In this document: positions 53,871 through 64,000 of the stretch, one piece after another
Layout: the number at the start of each line of letters is the position of its first letter
How positions within the stretch are numbered: position 1 is the stretch's first letter
From: an uncultured Paracoccaceae bacterium
Lineage (GTDB): Bacteria; Pseudomonadota; Alphaproteobacteria; Rhodobacterales; Rhodobacteraceae
Length of the DNA: 64,000 nt
NCBI GenBank assembly: GCA_951812305.1
Contig: CATOSB010000002.1
Location: 1,116,001-1,180,000 of the forward strand
Direction of reading: 5' to 3'
Made by a program: the position numbers and the translations under genes
The notes under the pieces: model-generated
The model's input: only the letters and a program-made list of their open reading frames with translations
Told to the model about the DNA's origin: nothing
Databases searched by the model: none

Positions 53871-54033
53871 CCGGGTTAACAGCGCGCAGCGCCCCGGCCA
53901 TCGCCTGCCCGGTCCGGCGGGCTGGCGATTTGGTGAGGCAAGTGCAATCCATTGAGTTCGTTCGGACTTTGCTGGCATAAAGCGCTGCCTTTGAGTTGTT
54001 GCGTCGCCACCCCACGGGCAGGCGTTGGCCGCC
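53871..54033 (+). repeat. ~160-bp intergenic palindromic repeat, copy A3
   Basis: 163 bp from ccgggttaacagcgcg to ggcgttggccgcc, highly similar to A2, including ggcgatttggtgagg, cggacttt and cataaagcgctgcctttgag. It lies between the aminotransferase 3' end and the region upstream of the glycine riboswitch. Confidence 0.78.
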
Positions 54034-54110
54034 ATTGAGGTGGGGAGATGGGGAAGTGAGTTAACGACTGCTTCAGGCCAGTATTGCCTTGGCCGGGGAA
54101 CACAATAACT

Positions 54111-55232
54111 TTAGCAGCTCCCAGCAAGAAAATCTGAAATCCCCGCCAAGCCTTTACTTAGAATGGTCGGGTTGTTGGCGTAGCCGATCCGGACATACCC
54201 CTCCATCCCTAGTGCCGATCCGGGTGTGAGCATCACACCGGTTTCTTTCAAAAGCGCCACACAAAACTCGCGCGATTTGATTGGCAGATCGAATTTTAGA
54301 AGAGCAGTTGTTCCAGCGCTCGGCTTGATCCATGAAATCCTTGGCTGTGTATCCACCCAGTCTTCCAAAATCGAAAGGTTCTTGCGCGTGATCCCGTGGC
54401 TGCGCTCAAGCAGCCGGTCCGCGTTTTCCAGGGCCAGCGTCGCAAAATGATCGTCGATTATTCCCACTGAAATCGTGTCGTAATCCCGGTGGATCGCCAC
54501 CATTTCGATCAACTCCGGCGCGGCCACGATCCAACCCAGACGCAATCCAGCCAGCGAAAATGCCTTGGACGTGCTCGCAGTGCTGATCCCTTTTTCGTAG
54601 ATATCGGCGATTGAGGTGGCCATGCCCGGCCCAGTTTGCTCTGTGCCGCGATAGACTTCGTCACACAGAACCCACGCATCAACTTCTCGGGCAATACCGG
54701 CGATCTCTTCCAGCATGGCGCGGTCCATCAGCGCGCCGGTTGGATTGTTGGGGTTGTTGATGGCGATCAGGCGGGTGCCCGGTGCCGCAAGATTGCGCAA
54801 GGCGTCCAGATCAGGAAGAAACCCGTCCTCTTCGCGAAGTCGAAGTTGATGCACGTCGGCGCCAATACTAGCGGGAATCGAGTAATGCTGTTGGTATGTC
54901 GGGGTGACGGCAACCACGCGATCCCTTGATGAAACCAGCGTTTTGTGGACCAGCATGTTGGCCCCGATTGTTCCGTGGGTAACGATGGTGTTTTCAGTTC
55001 CTTGAGTGTCATAGAGCGCGGCGATGGCCCGGCGCAGCCGTTCTGACCCCTCGATTGCGCCATAGGTCATTTTCATCCACAACAGTTCGCTGAGATCGGT
55101 TTCGTTTTTTCCAGTTAGAGTCAGCAATTCGCCAATCGTGACGCTTTCAACGCAGGTTTCTGCGAGGTTCCAGTCGCATTTGGTTTCCCACTCGTTCATC
55201 CAAAGTTCGACGCCAAATGGTTCGATATGCAT
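54111..55232 (-). CDS. PLP-dependent class I/II aminotransferase
   Basis: 373 aa fold-type I. GTIGANMLVHKTLVSSRDRVV, NNPNNPTGALM, CDEVYRG and the PLP lysine in STASTSKAFSLAGLRLGW are all present, as is the C-terminal Arg region EGYVRIGYAN. It resembles the capreomycidine-synthase-like/aspartate-aminotransferase subgroup. It is 29 bp downstream of the kinase gene and may share a transcript. Substrate unknown. Confidence 0.85.
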   Translation of the reverse strand: MHIEPFGVELWMNEWETKCDWNLAETCVESVTIGELLTLTGKNETDLSELLWMKMTYGAIEGSERLRRAIAALYDTQGTENTIVTHGTIGANMLVHKTLVSSRDRVVAVTPTYQQHYSIPASIGADVHQLRLREEDGFLPDLDALRNLAAPGTRLIAINNPNNPTGALMDRAMLEEIAGIAREVDAWVLCDEVYRGTEQTGPGMATSIADIYEKGISTASTSKAFSLAGLRLGWIVAAPELIEMVAIHRDYDTISVGIIDDHFATLALENADRLLERSHGITRKNLSILEDWVDTQPRISWIKPSAGTTALLKFDLPIKSREFCVALLKETGVMLTPGSALGMEGYVRIGYANNPTILSKGLAGISDFLAGSC

Positions 55233-55261
55233 TGGACGAGTCCTTTTTTGGCAGGCTTGCG

Positions 55262-56185
55262 TTAAACGCCCAAAATGTCGGAACGCTGTGGGATTGGATC
55301 AACGGCGCCGTACCCGCTGACCGTGCCGGCCGCGACTTTCATCGCACGTCTGACTGCCTCTGCCGCGTCGCCTGTTTCAAGGTAATAGGCGAGGAAACCG
55401 CCCGCGAAACTGTCACCAGCACCGGTTGAATCAACCGCCTTTACTTTGGGGACGGGAAAGGGCTGGTCTGTACCGCCTGAGCGCAGAATCGGCCCCGTCT
55501 CGCCGCGCTTCAGAACGACTATTTCCGGGTCGTGGTCGGCAAAATGATCAAGGATTGCGTACGTATCGGTCAGGCCCGTCAAGGTTTCCGCCTCATCATC
55601 GCTGGGAAGGACGATATCCGCGAGGGGCAGGAAGGCATTGATTGTCTCGCGCGCCTCTTCCAGTGTCCAAAGATTTAGTCGCAGGTTGGTGTCATAGGAC
55701 ACCTTTGTGCCATTCGCTTTCGCGATTTCCGCGGCGCGCTGAACCGCGGCGCGCATCGAGGGGCTGATCGCCTGGCTTAGGGCGGAAACATGTAGCACTT
55801 TCGCCTTTGCGATGGCATCTTCTGGCAGGTCTTCGGGGCCATAAAGGCTGGCCGCTGAACCGCGTCTGGCATAGGAAAACTGACGGCCCGACGGGTCAGG
55901 CAGCACGAAATAGCTGCCCGTTGGGTCCTGGGGTTTGACCTGCACAGTCGCCGTGTCAACATTTTCGCCGCGCCAGAGGTCAAGAAATAGCTCTCCGAAG
56001 GGGTCGCCGCCGACAGCTGTTATATATCCGGTATTTGCCCCTTGTCGCGCGGCCGCAATGATCGCGTTCGACGTATCACCACCAAATCCCTGTCGATATA
56101 TCGGGCGACCCTCGGACGTTTCGGGCAAGCGAACGAATTCAACAAGCGCTTCGCCAAGCGCGAGAATATCTGCATAGTCAGTCAT
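55262..56185 (-). CDS. PfkB family sugar kinase (KdgK-like)
   Basis: 307 aa ribokinase-fold. It starts MTDYADILALGEALVEF, and an 11-residue upstream extension is rejected. GGDTSNAIIAAARQGANTGY and the PfkB signature VDSTGAGDSFAGGFLAYY with the catalytic Asp are intact. It most resembles 2-keto-3-deoxygluconate kinases, which would phosphorylate KDG to KDPG. A KduD/IdnO-like pair at 38-39.7 kb would fit upstream in sugar-acid use, but is unlinked. Confidence 0.8.
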   Translation of the reverse strand: MTDYADILALGEALVEFVRLPETSEGRPIYRQGFGGDTSNAIIAAARQGANTGYITAVGGDPFGELFLDLWRGENVDTATVQVKPQDPTGSYFVLPDPSGRQFSYARRGSAASLYGPEDLPEDAIAKAKVLHVSALSQAISPSMRAAVQRAAEIAKANGTKVSYDTNLRLNLWTLEEARETINAFLPLADIVLPSDDEAETLTGLTDTYAILDHFADHDPEIVVLKRGETGPILRSGGTDQPFPVPKVKAVDSTGAGDSFAGGFLAYYLETGDAAEAVRRAMKVAAGTVSGYGAVDPIPQRSDILGV

Positions 56186-56224
56186 GGCGCTTGAGTTAGC
56201 ACCACCGTGTCCGGGCAAAAAGGC

Positions 56225-56629
56225 CTATTTCTTCGGCGCGTCAGCGCGCTCAACTGGCCCGCCCTGCGCTTCCCATGTGGAAAAGCCTTCGCGCAAGTGA
56301 GCAGCGTCGAATCCCATATCATTCAACGCCGCAACTGTAATGGCAGAGCGCCAGCCACTCGCACAGTGGAACACGAATTTGCGGTCTTCGCCGAATATGT
56401 CCTTGAAATACGGGCTTTCGGGATCGACCCAGAATTCGACCATTCCACGCGGGGCATGGAAGGCGCCGGGGATGTATCCCAACCGCTGCCGCTCTCGCAC
56501 GTCGCGGATATCGACGACACAGACGTTCGGGTCGTCCAGCATGGCGATCAGGTCAGGGGTTTCAATCTCTTCGATCCGCGCGCGGGACTCTGCAACGAGT
56601 TGGGCGGAGGAGGTTTTAAGTTTCTTCAT
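56225..56629 (-). CDS. Rhodanese-like sulfurtransferase
   Basis: 134 aa single-domain rhodanese. It starts MKKLKTSSAQLVAESRARIE. The active-site loop CASGWRS carries the persulfide Cys, preceded by VVDIRDVRERQRLGYIPGAFH. The N-terminal 25 residues are a helical lead usual in this subgroup. A GC-rich palindrome (gcccgcctcgaggcgggc, 56691-56708) lies between it and katG and may be the katG terminator. Electron or sulfur partner unknown. Confidence 0.88.
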   Translation of the reverse strand: MKKLKTSSAQLVAESRARIEEIETPDLIAMLDDPNVCVVDIRDVRERQRLGYIPGAFHAPRGMVEFWVDPESPYFKDIFGEDRKFVFHCASGWRSAITVAALNDMGFDAAHLREGFSTWEAQGGPVERADAPKK

Positions 56630-56754
56630 TCTGATTCCAGTTTGATCCGGACGACTTCGGAATTGCTTCACTTCTGGTATGACTCAGCGCCCGCCTCGAG
56701 GCGGGCGCGGTCAGGCGTTATCTCACGTGATCTCGCCCATTGGGATCTCCGTTG

Positions 56755-59106
<2,352 letters not shown>

Positions 59107-59176
59107 TTAGACCGAGGGGCTTGCGCGAATCCCGGCAATCGAACAGGTTTTGGAGAACAATTCAGGAGCACGGTTC

Positions 59177-60145
59177 ATGCTGTTCGAGTTACACGGCTTT
59201 TTTGGAAGGACACCGGCAATCGGTCGAGTATGCATTGCTGCCGCTGGAATTATTGCGGCGGGTGCCGCAACAGAGGCGCTTTCGCAAAGTGGCGAAACCT
59301 ATTTCGGGACCGTTCGTGCCAGCGATCTGGTCAGCCTGTCTTACGCCGCACGCGGTTGCATTCTGCAAACCAACGAGGCGGTGAAGAACGCGCGGGTGGC
59401 AGAGGCCGGGCAGGTGTTGGTGACGCTGGATGCCGAGCGGTCGGAATTATCGTTGCGCACCGCCGAGGCGCGGGTCGCCGAACTGGCCGCAACGGTCGAG
59501 GAACGACAGCTTTCAATCCAGGCGGCCATTGCCGATGACCGGCGAAAGCAGGAAGATCTGGCGTTTGTCGAAAAAGAATTCGAACGCAACAAAACCATGC
59601 TTGGGCGCGGGTTGATCAACGAAACCGCGTTGGAAGCGATTGAACGCCGGTTCATGGAGGCGCGGTTTGCGTCAGAGCGGGCAAAAGAGGCAATTGCAAA
59701 CGCCGGGGCCGCCAAGAAACGGGCCGAAATCGCGCTGGAGATCGGAATGCTGGACGCCAGGACCGCAGAAATAACACTGACAGGTTTCTCGTTGGCGGCG
59801 CCATTTGACGGCGTGCTTGTCGGGTTCGAGGCAAGCGTTGGTGACTGCGTGCAAGAAGGTGCCCTGGCGGCCCAAATCTATCGCCCGGACCAAAAGTCGG
59901 TCGATGTTTTTCTACCCATCAGCCGTCTTGCCGCACCGGATGCCAGCGGTCTGGCTGTCGGTGCCGCTGTCAGCGTTTCGCGGGTGAATGGCGATGAATG
60001 CGGTGGTGCAATCACGCGGCTGGATACACAGGCCGACCCTGAAACACAGTTCGTTGAAGCGACGGTCGATCTGGCTGAAGACTGTGCGCCCGGGTTCTTT
60101 CTGAACGAGTCCGTGGAAATTCGCGCAACAGGTGAATCCGGATAA
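59177..60145 (+). CDS. HlyD/RND-type membrane-fusion adaptor without a pump gene
   Basis: 322 aa, ATG 59177 with aggag 8 bp upstream. An N-terminal hydrophobic segment (~17-35) is followed by a half-lipoyl strand (AEAGQVLVTLDAERSEL). A long coiled coil comes next (~75-190, with RTAEARVAELAATVEERQL). The closing half-lipoyl strand (FSLAAPFDGVLVGFEASVGD) and beta-barrel complete the adaptor. No RND, MFS or ABC partner or outer-membrane channel is beside it, which is unusual. A cysteine pair in the barrel region is also present (GDECGGA and EDCAPG). The next genes are tcuAB. Confidence 0.75.
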   Translation: MLFELHGFFGRTPAIGRVCIAAAGIIAAGAATEALSQSGETYFGTVRASDLVSLSYAARGCILQTNEAVKNARVAEAGQVLVTLDAERSELSLRTAEARVAELAATVEERQLSIQAAIADDRRKQEDLAFVEKEFERNKTMLGRGLINETALEAIERRFMEARFASERAKEAIANAGAAKKRAEIALEIGMLDARTAEITLTGFSLAAPFDGVLVGFEASVGDCVQEGALAAQIYRPDQKSVDVFLPISRLAAPDASGLAVGAAVSVSRVNGDECGGAITRLDTQADPETQFVEATVDLAEDCAPGFFLNESVEIRATGESG

Positions 60146-60203
60146 AATGTAATTTCGGCGACGCCCTTGCACTTTCCCAAACTGCGCCGCTATCGGTGTC
60201 GGG

Positions 60204-61589
60204 GTGGCAGAAAATTATGACATAGCGATCATTGGCGGCGGAAATGCTGCGCTTTGCGCGGCGATGACCGCAGCAGAATCCGGTGCTCGCGTCATCATTC
60301 TGGAAGCCGCACCAAAGCCAATGCGTGGCGGCAATTCACGCCACACCCGCAACTTTCGCTGTATGCATTCCGGCCCCTTGGGTCCGCTGGTCGAGAGTTA
60401 TACGGAAGAAGAATATCTCGCCGACCTTCTGAAAGTCACCGGCGGCAAAACCGATGAAAGCATGGCGCGGATGGTCATTCGCGCGTCAGAGGGCTGCCTG
60501 CCTTGGATGGAAGAACACGGCGTTCGGTTTCAGCCGTCTTTGTCCGGTACCCTGAGCCTTGCGCGAACAAACGCCTTTTTCCTTGGTGGCGGGAAGTCTT
60601 TGGTCAACGCCTATTATCGCACGGCGGCGGGTCTTGGCGTCGAGGCGCGCTATGACGCCAAGGTCAGTCATCTGGAACTTTCGGATAACCGTGTGGAACG
60701 TGTTGATTTCGAACAGGGCGGTCAGACCCAAAGTATCAATCCCAAATGCGTTGTCGTTGCTTCGGGCGGGTTTCAGGCCGATATCGATTGGCTCGCACGC
60801 GCCTGGGGCCCTGCGGCGCGCAATTTCCTGATCCGCGGCACGCCGTACAATAGAGGCGAGGTTCTAGCCGACCTGCTGGATCAGGGCGTCGAACAAATCG
60901 GCGACCCAACCCAGTGTCACGCGGTCGCGATCGACGGGCGCGCGCCGCAATATGACGGCGGTATCGTCACCCGGCTCGACTGTGTGCCGTTTTCCATTGT
61001 AGTCAATAAAGACGCTGAGCGGTTTTATGATGAGGGCGAAGACGTTTGGCCCAAACGTTACGCCATCTGGGGTCGTCTGGTTGCGGATCAACCGGATCAG
61101 ATCGGGTATTCGATCATCGATTCCAAATCCTTTGAATTGTTCATGCCATCGGTCTTTCCGCCAATCAAAGCGGACAGTATCGAAGAACTGGCAAACAAGC
61201 TTGGTCTGCCGTCAGAGAAACTCCGCACCACTGTCGACGCGTTCAACGCGGCGTGCGGAGACGCCAGTGGCTTCCACCCGACGGAATTGGACGGTGTGGC
61301 TACTTCCGCTCTTTCGCCCGCAAAAACCAACTGGGCGCAACCGATCGATACCCCGCCCTATTACGGCTACAGCCTGAAGACCGGCGTGACATTCACATAC
61401 CTTGGCCTGAAGGTCGATGAGCGCGCCCAGTGCTCTATCGGAAACCAGCCCATCGCCAACCTTTGGGCCGCAGGAGAAACGATGGCGGGATCAATATTGG
61501 GGCAAGGGTATCTGGCGGGGTTTGGCATGACGATTGGCACGGTCATGGGCCGGATTGCCGGAAAAGAGGCGGTGGCACATGCAAACTGA
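60204..61589 (+). CDS. tcuA: FAD-dependent tricarballylate dehydrogenase TcuA
   Basis: 461 aa from a GTG at 60204. The FAD motif YDIAIIGGGNAALCAAMTAAE, GGNSRHTRNFRCMH and the C-terminal GQGYLAGFGMTIGTVMGRIAGKEA place it in the fumarate-reductase/TcuA flavoprotein family. TcuA oxidises tricarballylate to cis-aconitate. The next gene overlaps by 11 bp and encodes its electron acceptor TcuB. The transporter TcuC and regulator TcuR are not adjacent. Confidence 0.88.
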   Translation: MAENYDIAIIGGGNAALCAAMTAAESGARVIILEAAPKPMRGGNSRHTRNFRCMHSGPLGPLVESYTEEEYLADLLKVTGGKTDESMARMVIRASEGCLPWMEEHGVRFQPSLSGTLSLARTNAFFLGGGKSLVNAYYRTAAGLGVEARYDAKVSHLELSDNRVERVDFEQGGQTQSINPKCVVVASGGFQADIDWLARAWGPAARNFLIRGTPYNRGEVLADLLDQGVEQIGDPTQCHAVAIDGRAPQYDGGIVTRLDCVPFSIVVNKDAERFYDEGEDVWPKRYAIWGRLVADQPDQIGYSIIDSKSFELFMPSVFPPIKADSIEELANKLGLPSEKLRTTVDAFNAACGDASGFHPTELDGVATSALSPAKTNWAQPIDTPPYYGYSLKTGVTFTYLGLKVDERAQCSIGNQPIANLWAAGETMAGSILGQGYLAGFGMTIGTVMGRIAGKEAVAHAN

Positions 61590-62637
61590 ACTTTTACAGG
61601 AGGCCCGGCGTCAATCCGAAATCTGCAACGCCTGCCGGTACTGCGAGGGCTATTGTTCGGTCTTTCCCGCCATGCATCGTGAGCGTGCATTTTCAGATGC
61701 CGACCTGACTCAATTGGCGAATCTCTGTCACAATTGCCGCGGCTGTTATTATGCCTGTCAATACACCGCGCCGCATGAGTTTGACCTTAACCTGCCCAAG
61801 GCATTGGCCGAGGTCAGGCAGGCAAGCTGGGAGGATTTTGCATGGCCGCAACCCGCTGCCCGCGCATTTCATCGCAGCGGATTTGCGTTTGCCATTGCGG
61901 TCGTGCTTGGCTTTGCTGTGCTGTTTGGCCTGATCGGCATGTTGGGAAATAGCGACGGTGATAAATTTTACGGCGCGATGTCGCATGGATTGATGGTCGC
62001 GGTGTTCCTACCTGCGTTTTTGTTTCCGCTTCTGAGCCTTGCGATCAGCTTGCGTCGGTACTGGCTGGCGGTTGGCGGTGGTCGCATCAGGATCGCGAAC
62101 ATCATGTCAGGGCTGACACAGGCCGCGCATATGAAAAACCTTTCGGGCGGCCATGGCGATGGCTGTAATTTCGAAGACGAGGATCGGTTCAGCAAAGCGC
62201 GAAAATGGGCGCATCACGCCGTTATGTACGGGTTTTTATTATGCTTTCTGTCGACGGTCAGTGGAACCGTTCTGCATTATGTCTTTGAGTTACCCGCACC
62301 CTACACATTCTGGTCGTTGCCAAAGCTCCTTGGTGTGCCGGGTGGGATATTGATGGTGATCGGGACTGTGGAGCTTGCCCGATTGAAACTTAAGGCAGAT
62401 TGCGCGCTGGGTGATGCCCGCGTCTGGGGTGGCGAAATGGGCTTTATCGTGCTTCTGTTCTTCGTCGCATTGAGTGGCCTGGCGCTTTACTTGTTGGGAT
62501 CAAGTGCGGCTATGCCAACCCTGCTTGCGTTGCACCTTGGTTCTGTGTTGGCATTTTTTCTGCTCACACCATTCACGAAAATGGCGCATGGGTTTTATCG
62601 CATCACGGCAATGGTTGCTGATTGCGGGCGGGGCTAG
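61579..62637 (+). CDS. tcuB: TcuB: membrane Fe-S protein reoxidising TcuA
   Basis: 352 aa. Two [4Fe-4S] motifs lie at the N-terminus (CNACRYCEGYCSVFP and CHNCRGCYYACQY), followed by six or so membrane helices with several His that could bind haem (HHAVMYG and HGLMVAV). TcuB passes electrons from TcuA FADH2 to the quinone pool. The start overlaps the tcuA end (ATGCAAACTGA). The 198 bp after its stop holds nothing I can name. Confidence 0.88.
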   Translation: MQTELLQEARRQSEICNACRYCEGYCSVFPAMHRERAFSDADLTQLANLCHNCRGCYYACQYTAPHEFDLNLPKALAEVRQASWEDFAWPQPAARAFHRSGFAFAIAVVLGFAVLFGLIGMLGNSDGDKFYGAMSHGLMVAVFLPAFLFPLLSLAISLRRYWLAVGGGRIRIANIMSGLTQAAHMKNLSGGHGDGCNFEDEDRFSKARKWAHHAVMYGFLLCFLSTVSGTVLHYVFELPAPYTFWSLPKLLGVPGGILMVIGTVELARLKLKADCALGDARVWGGEMGFIVLLFFVALSGLALYLLGSSAAMPTLLALHLGSVLAFFLLTPFTKMAHGFYRITAMVADCGRG

Positions 62638-62835
62638 CACAATCTCCGTTTCCGCTTTCGATTGGGTTCGATCTGCCATTTGCCTGAAGCGGCAATTGAA
62701 ATTTGTGCGCTCGGAACGAAGACGCTCGCGCTGACACGCGTCAATGGGCCGTGCCTAAATGCCCCGTCGCTCTGCCATTTCGAATTAAAACATCATATGA
62801 ACAGGCGTTCTTTATAGGCTGGAAGGGTTTTCAAA

Positions 62836-63022
62836 GTGACGATCTTATTTTCGCTTTCGGGAAGGCGTGCGCTGGTGACAGGGTCGTCGCAAGGCATCGG
62901 CTTAGCCCTCGCCCATGGGATGGCCGACGCCGGGGCGGAAATCGTGTTGAATGGCCGCGATGTCGCGAAGCTGAAAGCCGCGGCGGCGAAACTATCCGAT
63001 TCCGGGGCGCAGGTTCACCTTC
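62836..63022 (+). pseudogene. N-terminal fragment of an SDR (gluconate 5-dehydrogenase-like)
   Basis: GTG start at 62836. The first ~60 residues, MTILFSLSGRRALVTGSSQG then IGLALAHGMADAGAEIVLNG, are an intact IdnO-type SDR cofactor domain. After GAQVHLL (about 63022) the similarity stops abruptly and the frame runs to 63144 with unrelated Phe/Arg-rich sequence. No NNAG or YxxxK motif follows. The gene has been truncated by insertion or rearrangement next to the IS66 element. Confidence 0.75.
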
Positions 63023-63171
63023 TAACCCCGATTCTGGATAAGACGTTGGCGTCACCAGTGCACTACTCGACAGAATTTTTTCGTAGTTTTTTGATTCGTT
63101 TTTTACGATACTCGTTGACCCTTTTTCGCAGAGGGTTGCGATGAGGGATTTCCACCATTGTTATGGAAATG
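63023..63171. other. Unassigned AT-richer segment between broken SDR and IS66
   Basis: 149 bp with several T-runs (aattttttcg, gttttttgattcgttttttacg), unlike its neighbours in composition. It separates the SDR breakpoint from the exact IS66 end at 63172. It has no frame of note. It may be the edge of another mobile element into which IS66 later inserted. Confidence 0.45.
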
Positions 63172-64000
63172 GTAACTCCCAAGCACCCTGTCCGATAGGG
63201 TTGCGGGGTTTTGTTCCGTCAGAGCCGTGCGATGATCTGAGGTGGTGACAGGGTCAGGATTTCCAGGATGTTGAACCGGTGTTTTCTGGCCGTCGAGATG
63301 ACGGACCTGATGTCGGCGAAGACCCGCGCGCCCTCGAGGGTGCGGAAGGTGCCCGAGATTTTCATGCGCAGCTTCATCATGCGCAGGTCCTGTTCGGCCT
63401 GATTGTTTGTGAATGGGACCGCGAAGTCGGCGATGAATCGCAAAACGTCATCGCGGTAGTCACGCAGGCGGAGGAGCAGGTTGTGGCCTGGCCGCCTGGC
63501 TTTTCGGCCGCGGGTGCCGGGGCTTTTGGCCAGCGGGGGCCGGCGTTCGTGGAAGGCGAGCCCCTTGGCGAGGATCGCCATGTATCTGGTGACTATACCC
63601 TGGCGAACCAGTTCCGGGAGTTCGGTCTCGCCTTGATCCTGAGCCGCGCATCTGAGCTGATTGGCGCTATGAAGCACTGCGCTCATCTCCGTCGCCCAAG
63701 GCTCTTTTTCGATCTCTTCGATGGCCTTGAGTTCGCGCAAGTGATGCGCCCCGCAGAGGGCGTGGGCGTCCACTCCGCTCATATGGGCGTAGTAGGGTTT
63801 CCAGTGATCATGAATGATCGTCCCGCCGGTCAGGAAGGTTGGAACAGCACCGCGTTTGGCGCTGATGCGGTAATGGGTGAAGGCGGTATCGCAGATCGTG
63901 TGCAGCCAGTGCAGCTTGCCGGCAACACGAAGTCCGGTCTCGTCCAGATGCCGAACGCCGCCTTCGGCAAGCCGGGCGAGAATGTGTTCAACCACGACAC
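63172..64000 (-). mobile_element. IS66-family element, second copy, inverted, truncated by window end
   Basis: It begins with the gtaactcccaagcaccctg terminus at 63172 and continues to the window edge. It corresponds to positions 567-1395 of the left copy, read on the opposite strand, with no difference that I could see. The bases before it (tggaaatg) would be one target duplication. Together the two copies bracket the window as a large inverted repeat. Confidence 0.92.
63219..64000 (-). CDS. IS66 family transposase (TnpC), second copy, 5' end missing
   Basis: The C-terminal ~260 residues of TnpC, from just before MVEHILARLAEGGVRHLDET to the stop. All DDE positions are present (HLDETG, HDHWKPYY, NNQAEQDLRMMK). 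It is identical in translation to the left copy. The N-terminal part lies beyond the right edge. Confidence 0.93.
   Translation of the reverse strand, partial: VVVEHILARLAEGGVRHLDETGLRVAGKLHWLHTICDTAFTHYRISAKRGAVPTFLTGGTIIHDHWKPYYAHMSGVDAHALCGAHHLRELKAIEEIEKEPWATEMSAVLHSANQLRCAAQDQGETELPELVRQGIVTRYMAILAKGLAFHERRPPLAKSPGTRGRKARRPGHNLLLRLRDYRDDVLRFIADFAVPFTNNQAEQDLRMMKLRMKISGTFRTLEGARVFADIRSVISTARKHRFNILEILTLSPPQIIARL

Overview
The window reads as one contig of a marine-type alphaproteobacterium, most likely Rhodobacterales (Roseobacter-like). The evidence is the high GC content and the style of the ribosomal, leu, gcv and dap genes. Genes typical of the group are also present: a GluR0-like receptor channel, BKACE, tcuAB, mnmD and a split leuC/leuD. 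There are about 65 protein genes. I found no complete tRNA or rRNA and no CRISPR array. Functions below come from motif and family recognition by eye; no database search was run.

Layout. 1-3.1 kb is a mobile junk zone: a left-truncated IS66 copy that cuts an unknown gene, a tRNA/tmRNA 3'-end-like fragment, a small two-gene remnant (HNH tail plus a 53-aa protein) and an IS1595-family transposase. 3.2-7.5 kb is a detached block of the spc ribosomal operon, rpmC to rpmD (L29, S17, L14, L24, L5, S14, S8, L6, L18, S5, L30) on the minus strand, with its own candidate promoter and a strong terminator. Neither rplP upstream nor rplO/secY downstream is present. 7.6-11 kb holds an AbiTii-domain gene (candidate phage defence), ClbS/DfsB, a Cys-rich membrane protein of unknown function and a ChaC-like cyclotransferase. 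11-18 kb holds a divergent BKACE/SDR pair, a VOC protein, a YghU-type GST, leuD-(Tat protein)-(methyltransferase)-leuC and a frameshifted YihY. 18.9-28.8 kb holds an MscS channel, smpB, a K+-channel-like protein, an ABC ATPase-like protein carrying an export signal, a LysR gene with a divergent small gene, dapA, a soluble lytic transglycosylase, a VOC protein and an HTD2-type dehydratase. 28.8-41.2 kb holds an ISAzo13 element, a frameshifted FAD oxidoreductase divergent from mnmD, an EamA transporter, a LOG-family protein, dapD, a GluR0-like channel, a frameshifted HAD phosphatase, an idnD/idnO-like dehydrogenase pair and an IS630 element. 41.2-49 kb holds an alcohol dehydrogenase, a MetX-like hydrolase, PhyH and LysR, then SRPBCC/RND/secreted protein genes. 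49-54 kb is gcvT-H-P under a tandem glycine riboswitch. 54-63 kb holds an aminotransferase, a KdgK-like kinase, rhodanese, katG, a lone membrane-fusion adaptor, tcuA-tcuB and a broken SDR. The window ends in a second, inverted IS66 copy.

Most striking. (i) A family of seven co-oriented repeats of about 160 bp (156-166 bp) sits next to gene 3' ends, five of them in convergent gaps. One copy is split by the ISAzo13 element, and its empty site can be rebuilt exactly. (ii) A protein with complete Walker A, signature and Walker B motifs begins with a typical signal peptide and lacks the switch histidine. (iii) IS630 has replaced the last six codons of an alcohol dehydrogenase with IS-end sequence. 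(iv) Three genes each need exactly one added base to be intact, which suggests either decay or homopolymer-type sequence error.
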